NCBI GenBank assembly: GCA_030748895.1 | Contig: JASMLC010000004.1 | Span: 1-64,000, forward strand | Source: Candidatus Poseidoniia archaeon | Lineage (GTDB): Archaea > Thermoplasmatota > Poseidoniia > MGIII > CG-Epi1 | Length of the DNA: 64,000 nt | Direction: 5' to 3' | In this document: piece after piece, positions 58,442 to 64,000 of the stretch | Position numbering within the stretch: position 1 is the stretch's first letter | How the letters are laid out: each line of letters begins with the position of its first letter | Made by a program: the position numbers and the translations under genes | The notes under the pieces: model-generated | Seen by the model: the letters and a program-made list of their open reading frames with translations, nothing else | Database searches by the model: none | Told to the model about the DNA's origin: nothing

Positions 58442-58801
58442 TCAGAAGCCACAGATGGTTGCTATGTCATCGGTCGCGCCAGGGCTGGTGAGGCCAATGG
58501 CGACAAAGAGCACGATGAGGAAGAATATTGGCACGGCGGCGGTGCGGGTCGCCAGCGGAGGGTCCCAGCGCAGGTGCATGAAGAAGGAGGCGATGAACCA
58601 CACCTTGACGAAGGCAATGGAGAAGAGGATGAACATCGTGGCGCTGAAGCTGAACTCCTGCAGGATGGCCATGACTTCGATGATGGTGAAGAAGACCAGC
58701 CAGCCGAAGACCGCCATGAAGCCGTTCGCGTAACTCGGGAAGGTGTGCTCGTCGTGCGCCTCATCCGGCACTGCGTCATCTGGGTTTTCGTTGTCGCTCA
58801 T
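58442..58801 (-). CDS. Cytochrome c oxidase subunit IV family protein
   Basis: This 119-residue protein has an acidic N-terminus and three membrane helices (FMAVFGWLVFFTIIEVMAIL, FILFSIAFVKVWFIASFFMHLRW in layout and VPIFFLIVLFVAIGL), matching the small CtaF/CyoD-like subunit IV of bacterial haem-copper oxidases. It is the last gene of the coxBACD operon, three bases after the subunit III stop, and probably stabilises the complex. Confidence 0.88.
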   Translation of the reverse strand: MSDNENPDDAVPDEAHDEHTFPSYANGFMAVFGWLVFFTIIEVMAILQEFSFSATMFILFSIAFVKVWFIASFFMHLRWDPPLATRTAAVPIFFLIVLFVAIGLTSPGATDDIATICGF

Positions 58802-58804
58802 GGT

Positions 58805-59668
58805 TCAGAACAGGTAGAGGAAGGGAAATACGAAGACCCACACGATGTCGACGTAGTGCCAGTAGAGCCCGAACAGCTCCAGCGTGTCGTGATACTCCGA
58901 GTTGTAGCTGCCCCGGTTGGCCTTGATAATCAGGTACGCCAACGCAATAACGCCGACGAGGACGTGCGCCCCGTGGGTGCCGGTGGTGATGTAGAAAGTG
59001 CTCCCCTCAAGGCTGGTGTTGAGCCAGAAGCCGTGCTCGTACTTGGGGTCGATACAGTAGTTGGCAATATCCTTGACCGTGCAGCTATCATTCCAGAAGT
59101 GGCCGTTCTTCATCTCCCACCACTCGAAACCCTTGATGACCAGGAAGAGTATTCCCAGCAGGAAGGTGCAGCCGAGGAAGCGGGTGGTCGCCTTGTGGTC
59201 GTTGCGCTTCGCCGCATAGAGCGCCAGTACCATCGTCAGGCTGCTCAGCAGCAGTGCCATCGTGTTGATAATGCCAAAAATCAGGTGTGAGCGGATGACA
59301 TCCGCGGCCGGCACCCAGTCCGCGCCGGCCGCGGCGCGGTAGCGCAGGTAAGTGCTGAGTAGTGTGCCGAAGACCATCATTTCGGTCAGCAGGAAAATCC
59401 AGGTCCCGAACTTGCGCGTCGAGAGAGTGGCGAAAGCAGGGTGGTACGCCTCGATTTCCTCATTCTCCTCGGAAGTCATCGGGTAATACTCGGAGAGCCA
59501 CATGATGAAGCCGGTCAGCAGCACGAACAGCCCCACCAGGAAAACGAACCAGAACGAGGGATAGCCGTTCACCGCCAGCGTCAGGCCCAGCATGATACCC
59601 ATCAGCCCCACCGCCGAGACCATCGGCGAGGCGGTGCCGTGGTGTTCTGCGTGCTCCACATCGCTCAT
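58805..59668 (-). CDS. coxC: Cytochrome c oxidase subunit III
   Basis: This 287-residue membrane protein has seven helices of the haem-copper oxidase subunit III family. Landmarks are [22 protein letters not shown], the [13 protein letters not shown] segment and the C-terminal [18 protein letters not shown]. Its ATG overlaps the coxA stop by four bases. The N-terminal part contains two helices before the conserved EMMVF helix. Confidence 0.94.
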   Translation of the reverse strand: MSDVEHAEHHGTASPMVSAVGLMGIMLGLTLAVNGYPSFWFVFLVGLFVLLTGFIMWLSEYYPMTSEENEEIEAYHPAFATLSTRKFGTWIFLLTEMMVFGTLLSTYLRYRAAAGADWVPAADVIRSHLIFGIINTMALLLSSLTMVLALYAAKRNDHKATTRFLGCTFLLGILFLVIKGFEWWEMKNGHFWNDSCTVKDIANYCIDPKYEHGFWLNTSLEGSTFYITTGTHGAHVLVGVIALAYLIIKANRGSYNSEYHDTLELFGLYWHYVDIVWVFVFPFLYLF

Positions 59669-61887
59669 GCGTCGTCCTCCCCGTCAGCGACGTGCAGCGT
59701 CGGGATTTTCAGGAAGCTGTTGGGCGGTGGTGGCGAGGAGGTAGTCCACTCCAGTGACCAGCCGCCCCACGGGTCGGCGCTCGCTTTCTCGCCGCCGTTC
59801 CAGGAACGGAGGATGTTCCAGACCAGCAGCAGCTGGACCGCGCCGAAGAAGAAGGCTGAGTAGGAGACGAACTCGTTCAGCTCCGCCATCGATGCATCGT
59901 AGTCGGCGTAGCGGCGTGGCATCCCCATCATGCCGAGGATGTGCATTGGGTAGAACGCGGCGTGGAAGCCGATGAACGACGTCAAGAAGTGCAGTCGCCC
60001 CAGTTTCTCATCCATGAAACGGCCAGTCACTTTCGGGAACCAGTAGTAAATTCCAGAGTAGAAGCCAAAGAGAGTGCCACCAATCAACACATAATGGAAA
60101 TGTGCAACTACAAAATAGGTGTCATGCAGATGTATGTCAAGCGGTATTATTGCCACCACGATGCCAGTGATGCCACCGATGGTGAAAGTGGCGATTGCTC
60201 CCAGCGAGAAGAGCATTGCCGTATTGGTCGTAATCGAGCCACCAGTAATGGTGGCTAGCCAGTTGAAAATCTTGACCCCGGTCGGCACCGCCACCAGCAT
60301 CGTCGTCAGCATCACGATGAAACGGAACAGCGGGTCGGTCCCGGCGGTGAACATGTGGTGACCGTAGACTATGAACGAAATCAGCCCGATGGAGGCCATG
60401 GCGTAGACCATTGAGGTATATCCAAAGATGGGGCGCCGCGCGAAAGTAGCGACCACGTCGGAAATGACGCCGAACGCAGGCAGAATCAGGATGTAGACTT
60501 CGGGATGGCCGAAATACCAGAAGAGGTGCTGCCACAATATCGGGTCAGCACCCGCTTCTACCGAGAAGTAGAGGCTGCCGAAGGTGCGGTCGGCGTAGAG
60601 CAGGATTACCGCCACCGTGAAGACCGGAATCGCGAGCAGCAGCAGGAACACCGCCACCGTGATAGACCAGGTAAAGAGCGGCATGCGCATCAGTGTCACA
60701 CCAGGCGCGCGCATACGCATAATCATAGTCAGGAAGTTAATCGCGGTCAGCGTCGAGGAGGCGCCGAGCATAATCTGTCCCGCAGCCCACAAATCAGTAC
60801 CGGGAGAAGTAGCGTGGTCGCCCGACGAGTAGGGGACGTAACCAGTCCACGCCACATCGCCCGCACCTCCGGTGAAAAAGCCAGCGTAGACCACCAGCGC
60901 GCCGGTTGGCAACAGCCAGAAACTGAGCGCGTTCAGGCGCGGGAAGGCGAGGTCGCGCGCACCAATCTGTAGCGGCACCAGATAGTTGGCGAAGCCAAAG
61001 ATAATTGGCATGCCGGCCATGAAGACCATGGTCGTACCGTGCATCGTGAAGGATGAATTGTACTGGGTGTTGGTCAAGAAATCGTTATTAGGTTCCATGA
61101 GCTGGATGCGCATTAGGAGCGCCAGGAAACCGGCGACCAGGAAGAAGAAGAGGCCGGTTCCGATATAGAGCAAACCAATTTGCTTGTGGTCTGTGGCAGT
61201 CAACCATGGCTTCAGGTAGCCCCATAATTCGCCGAAGACCTGCTCGACCGACTGCTCCGTCGAGACCATGCGGTTCCCCACCACTACGGCCGCCAGCGTC
61301 CCAATCACGACCAGGCTGAGGTAGAACACCTTGCGCGACTCCGAGATTTCCTCCGGCCCGACCACGGCGTTGGTCCCAGGCACCGCAAAGGTGGCGCGGT
61401 TCCACTGGTCACTGCTGTCGGATGCGCCATTGCCGTTCACCGAGTTACCGTAGAGTGTGAAGTCGGCGATGCGCGTGTCGTCGCTGGGTGCGGTCCAGGA
61501 GACGTTCCAGCTGCGCTGGTCGTTGCCGGCCGCGGTATGCGTCAGGTAGCCATCAATCAGCTGCGTCGAGTCGTCGGCGCTCGCCAGGGCACCCTGCGTG
61601 GTGCTAAGGAAGAAGCCGCCCTGGTTTTCGCCGTCGGTCGCGACGCTGCTCTCCATGGTTATGGTGAACGTGTAGGTCTCCCCGGCGGTGAAATTGGCTG
61701 GCGTCGTGAGGTTTAGCGCGACGCCGGAGCTTGCGTCGGCATTGTGGCAGTTGCAGCCGTTGGCTGCGACTGCCGAGCCCAGGCTGGAGTCAATACCTGT
61801 GCTACGCGAAGTGGCGTTCGGCACCAGCGAGGCGCCGACCAGTAGCGCGACCAGCGCCAGCATCAACGCCGCGTTGCGCAGCTTCAT
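59665..61887 (-). CDS. coxA: Cytochrome c oxidase subunit I with N-terminal Reeler/choice-of-anchor-V-like domain
   Basis: This 740-residue protein is ~190 residues longer than usual CoxA. Residues 1-~28 form a signal peptide. Residues ~40-180 form an external domain with [29 protein letters not shown] and [15 protein letters not shown], resembling Reeler/choice-of-anchor-V domains that often carry CxxCH. A helix (~187-205) leads to the oxidase core. There, ligands are visible in FTMHGTTM (haem a), the [10 protein letters not shown] His and Tyr (CuB and cross-linked Tyr, an A-type feature), YGHHMF (CuB) and [14 protein letters not shown] (haems a3 and a). It overlaps coxB and coxC by four bases each. 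Confidence 0.93.
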   Translation of the reverse strand: MKLRNAALMLALVALLVGASLVPNATSRSTGIDSSLGSAVAANGCNCHNADASSGVALNLTTPANFTAGETYTFTITMESSVATDGENQGGFFLSTTQGALASADDSTQLIDGYLTHTAAGNDQRSWNVSWTAPSDDTRIADFTLYGNSVNGNGASDSSDQWNRATFAVPGTNAVVGPEEISESRKVFYLSLVVIGTLAAVVVGNRMVSTEQSVEQVFGELWGYLKPWLTATDHKQIGLLYIGTGLFFFLVAGFLALLMRIQLMEPNNDFLTNTQYNSSFTMHGTTMVFMAGMPIIFGFANYLVPLQIGARDLAFPRLNALSFWLLPTGALVVYAGFFTGGAGDVAWTGYVPYSSGDHATSPGTDLWAAGQIMLGASSTLTAINFLTMIMRMRAPGVTLMRMPLFTWSITVAVFLLLLAIPVFTVAVILLYADRTFGSLYFSVEAGADPILWQHLFWYFGHPEVYILILPAFGVISDVVATFARRPIFGYTSMVYAMASIGLISFIVYGHHMFTAGTDPLFRFIVMLTTMLVAVPTGVKIFNWLATITGGSITTNTAMLFSLGAIATFTIGGITGIVVAIIPLDIHLHDTYFVVAHFHYVLIGGTLFGFYSGIYYWFPKVTGRFMDEKLGRLHFLTSFIGFHAAFYPMHILGMMGMPRRYADYDASMAELNEFVSYSAFFFGAVQLLLVWNILRSWNGGEKASADPWGGWSLEWTTSSPPPPNSFLKIPTLHVADGEDDA

Positions 61888-62537
61888 GCCGCCGGCTCCG
61901 TGATAACTATCTCGCCCAGCATCTGGGAGTGGCCGTCACCGCAGAACTCGGCGCAGTAAATCGGGTAGGTACCCGGCTCGACCGTGCCAGTGTCGAACCA
62001 CATTGCGGTAGTGGTGTTGGGGACGAGATCCTCCTTGATACCGAAAGCTGGCAGGTAGAATGAGTGGATGACATCGACCGCCTCGAGCTCGAACTTGACG
62101 CGCGTGTCAGGCGGCAGCTCGACCACGTCATAGGTGGTGCTGCCGTCAGGATAGGTGAAGGTCCATGACCACTGGCTGCCGCTCACCTGCACCGTCATTT
62201 CGTCGCCTTGGTCGACGTCCCAGTAGTCATCGAGTGGTCCCAGTGAAAGCCAGGTAATCCAGCACACCAGCAGCAGCGGCCCTATCGTCCACGCAATTTC
62301 GAGAGTGTGATCCGCTCGCTCTGCCGGAAATACACCGGCTTTAGGCGCGTCGGGCGGGTCAGAATCACCCTCCTTGTGTCGGTACTGGTAAACTGCATAT
62401 ACTAGCCAGCCAAAGACAAAAATTGTGATTATGATGGACCAGTAGAACACCTGCTGAGTCAGGCTGAGCGGATCTTCGCTGAACGGTTCCCATGATGTGG
62501 GAATCGGCAGGCTGAGAAGGTCTGCAACTAGTGACAT
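61884..62537 (-). CDS. coxB: Cytochrome c oxidase subunit II
   Basis: This 217-residue protein has two membrane helices (residues ~28-48 and ~82-103) and an external cupredoxin domain with the full CuA site: His in [12 protein letters not shown] and [13 protein letters not shown] (two Cys, Glu carbonyl, His, Met). Electrons therefore enter through CuA from a cytochrome or blue copper protein, marking a true cytochrome c-type oxidase rather than a quinol oxidase. It is the first gene of coxBACD, with a TATA box at 62577-62585. Confidence 0.95.
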   Translation of the reverse strand: MSLVADLLSLPIPTSWEPFSEDPLSLTQQVFYWSIIITIFVFGWLVYAVYQYRHKEGDSDPPDAPKAGVFPAERADHTLEIAWTIGPLLLVCWITWLSLGPLDDYWDVDQGDEMTVQVSGSQWSWTFTYPDGSTTYDVVELPPDTRVKFELEAVDVIHSFYLPAFGIKEDLVPNTTTAMWFDTGTVEPGTYPIYCAEFCGDGHSQMLGEIVITEPAA

Positions 62538-62576
62538 TTTGGGTACCAGAACAACTTGCGGCCCGACCTAAGCAGG

Positions 62577-62585
62577 GTATAAAAC
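62577..62585 (-). promoter_or_regulatory. TATA box of the coxBACD operon in an AT-rich gap
   Basis: The minus strand reads GTTTTATAC, 40-48 bases before the coxB ATG, giving a leader of about 20 bases. The 107-base gap 62538-62644 is unusually AT-rich (several TATA-like words such as GTATACATAC). It could hold further control sites, but I see no clear operator. Confidence 0.5.
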
Positions 62586-62644
62586 ATTTATGAACATAGT
62601 ATACATACGATAATATTTATGTGATGTGTATTTATACGATGCTT

Positions 62645-63565
62645 TCAGGCGGTCAGCGCAACGGCAGCCACCATCGCGCCGAACAACAGGAACAGGAATA
62701 TATTCGAGTAGCCGAACAGTGTCCACGCCACCCGTTTTGACGGGGTATGCTGCAGCTTCAGCGCTAGCTGCAGGAAGCGGCCGCCGAGCAGCACCGCCGC
62801 CGCGAGGAAGGGGTAGCCGAGCCCCGCCTGCCAGCCGGTGGCGAGCGATGTCAGCAACAGGGCGGCGGCGTAGCCGGTGACGTAGCGTCGCGTGGCGGCT
62901 TCGCCCGCCGTGACAGGGAGCATCGGGACGCCTGCCTGCGCGTACTCGCCCGGGCGCGCCAGCGTCAGCGCCCAGAAGTGGGGCGGCGTCCAGAGGAAGA
63001 TGATGGCGACCATAGCCCATGGTAGCAGCGCCAACGGGTCACCTCCAGCGGCGGTCCAGCCAACCAGTGGTGACAGTGCGCCCGCCAGCCCGCCGATGAC
63101 TATGTTCTGTGGGGTGCGACGTTTGAGCCACATCGTGTAGACCAATACGTAGAAGAGCGCACTGAACGCGGCGAATGCAGCGGCAAGCTGGTTAGCCAAG
63201 AGCGCCAGTACCACAACACCCGAAACACAGACAACGATGCCATACACCAGCACCGCATTCGGTGCCAGTTCCCCAGACGGCAGGGGGCGTTTGCCAGTAC
63301 GCGCCATCAGCGGGTCGATGTCGCGGTCATACCACATGTTGATGGCCATCGAGCCTCCCGACGCGAGCGAACCGCCAACCAGCACGACCAGCGCGGTCTC
63401 GAGCGTCTCCGCCCACGTGCGCGCCAGGTCGTTGCCGACAAACATCGCGCGCAGCAGTTGCCGGTCGGCAATGTCGTGCGCCAGGATGGCGGCAATGGCG
63501 GTCACCTGCAACAGCACCACCACACGCAGTTTGAGCAGGCTCAGCCAGAGCCGCAGGTCAGCCAC
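62645..63565 (-). CDS. ctaB: Protohaem IX farnesyltransferase (haem O synthase)
   Basis: This 306-residue polytopic prenyltransferase adds a farnesyl group to haem B. The first Asp-rich motif lies in NMWYDRDIDPLMARTGKRPLPSG in layout (NxxxDxxxD and RPLPSG are diagnostic). The second conserved loop is IFLWTPPHFWALTL. About eight or nine membrane helices are apparent. It is encoded directly upstream of coxBACD on the same strand and overlaps the haem A synthase gene by eight bases. Confidence 0.95.
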   Translation of the reverse strand: MADLRLWLSLLKLRVVVLLQVTAIAAILAHDIADRQLLRAMFVGNDLARTWAETLETALVVLVGGSLASGGSMAINMWYDRDIDPLMARTGKRPLPSGELAPNAVLVYGIVVCVSGVVVLALLANQLAAAFAAFSALFYVLVYTMWLKRRTPQNIVIGGLAGALSPLVGWTAAGGDPLALLPWAMVAIIFLWTPPHFWALTLARPGEYAQAGVPMLPVTAGEAATRRYVTGYAAALLLTSLATGWQAGLGYPFLAAAVLLGGRFLQLALKLQHTPSKRVAWTLFGYSNIFLFLLFGAMVAAVALTA

Positions 63566-64000
63566 GCAGCGGCTCCGTACAGAGCAGCCACGCCACGGCG
63601 AGGTGCAAGAAGGTCACGACGCCCAGCAGCAGGTGCAGCAGCGAGAGCCAGCCCGGATACTCGGAACCAGAAGCCATCACGAGGTAGAAGCCGCCGACGA
63701 AGAGGTTCAGGATGAACGCTCCCAGCGCGCCATCGACCAGCCGCGTCACGACCGAGCGGCCGCCGTTGTTGCGCAGCCACTGGCCGCCCCAGAATAGCGC
63801 CGCGCCCACGCCAACGGCGAGGAAGCGGTGCAGCAGTTGCGCGATGACCCCCAGCTCGAGCCCGGGTAGCAGCGCGCCTTCGCAGAGCGGCCACGCTTCC
63901 CAGCCGCCGCCGCACGCGCCGCGGTGGTAGCCGGTCGCCAGCCACGCCCCCACCAGCAGCAGCACCAGCGCCGCCAGCGCCAGCCCGGCGACCGGGCGCG
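63558..64000 (-). CDS. ctaA: Haem A synthase (COX15/CtaA family), 5' end missing
   Basis: The frame runs to the right edge, so the N-terminus is outside the window. The visible 147 residues include four membrane helices. They also include family features: the cysteine pair region GYHRGACGGGWEAWPLCEGALLP and histidines in LLHRFLAVGVG, LLHLLLGVVTFLHLAVAW that fit haem ligands. CtaA oxidises haem O to haem A. With ctaB and the cox genes it forms a complete haem A and oxidase locus. Confidence 0.85.
   Translation of the reverse strand, partial: RPVAGLALAALVLLLVGAWLATGYHRGACGGGWEAWPLCEGALLPGLELGVIAQLLHRFLAVGVGAALFWGGQWLRNNGGRSVVTRLVDGALGAFILNLFVGGFYLVMASGSEYPGWLSLLHLLLGVVTFLHLAVAWLLCTEPLRG

Noticed and set aside
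58442-59290. Long plus-strand frame across the subunit IV and III genes
   Set aside because: The minus strand encodes clear oxidase subunits with correct overlaps; the plus frame is acidic and domainless.

Overview
The window is about 64 kb of dense, mostly GC-rich DNA (roughly two-thirds G+C by eye) from an archaeon. Archaeal markers are topoisomerase VI subunit B, a fibrillarin-like 2'-O-methyltransferase, translation factor aIF2-beta, a DUF357 protein, a CoaBC-type protein, the archaeal form of the mevalonate pathway, an archaeosortase, and AT-rich TATA-like boxes 20-35 bases upstream of many first genes (many transcripts look leaderless). Bacterial-type genes are mixed in: exonuclease VII, a full SUF operon with an Rrf2 regulator, GTP cyclohydrolase II, a single-chain glycine decarboxylase, a long Lhr helicase and a haem-copper oxidase with haem O/A synthases. 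This mixture fits an aerobic marine Thermoplasmatota lineage (Marine Group II/III-like). That placement is inference from gene content; no rRNA is present.

Layout. 1-4.8 kb: a repeat-bearing surface protein cut by the left edge, DUF357, xseA-xseB, and two tandem paralogous exported proteins with PGF-CTERM-like tails. 4.8-13.1 kb: nadA and an IscA-like gene diverge from an Rrf2-sufBCDSU-IscA-TusA-like cluster, followed by ribA. 13.1-15.7 kb: archaeosortase, Nudix hydrolase, another PGF-CTERM protein and a glutaredoxin. 15.7-20.7 kb: gcvP, DUF2203, ubiX and DUF6159. 20.9-27.5 kb: mevalonate kinase, UbiD-type decarboxylase and a fused aconitase-X protein (three steps of the archaeal mevalonate route), then top6B and flpA. 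27.5-36.9 kb: a small winged-helix gene, tRNA-Thr, giant lhr, a TatD-like hydrolase, a membrane protein with cytoplasmic zinc ribbons, and tRNA-Gly. 36.9-38.4 kb: a strikingly AT-rich acyltransferase gene next to tRNA-Gly. 38.5-48.9 kb: surface PKD and beta-propeller proteins around a receiver-PEP-binding protein, a ThiI-like gene, a glycosyltransferase and aIF2-beta. 48.9-54.5 kb: ATP-grasp, TPR membrane protein, double winged-helix regulator, CoaBC, tRNA-Ser and tRNA-Glu. 54.5-58.4 kb: anchored cyclophilin, VOC protein, an interrupted aromatic amino acid hydroxylase, VKOR plus anchored thioredoxin, and an interrupted DoxX gene. 58.4-64 kb: cytochrome oxidase coxBACD and haem synthesis ctaA-ctaB, the last cut by the right edge.

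How the genes work together. UbiX would supply prenylated FMN to the UbiD-type decarboxylase, which with the aconitase-X protein and mevalonate kinase carries mevalonate towards isopentenyl phosphate for archaeal lipids. The SUF genes would supply Fe-S clusters to NadA and aconitase X. The archaeosortase probably processes the PGF-CTERM proteins nearby. VKOR and the thioredoxin form an oxidative folding pair for exported proteins. CtaA and CtaB make haem for the oxidase.

The most notable points are: a CoxA fused to a Reeler/choice-of-anchor-V-like domain; an identical 20-base palindrome in two divergent promoters; two conserved genes 1.7 kb apart each broken by an in-frame TAG where Gln is expected; duplicated gene 3' ends downstream of two genes; and AT boxes placed midway between closely spaced divergent genes. 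No stretch longer than 300 bases lacks a gene.
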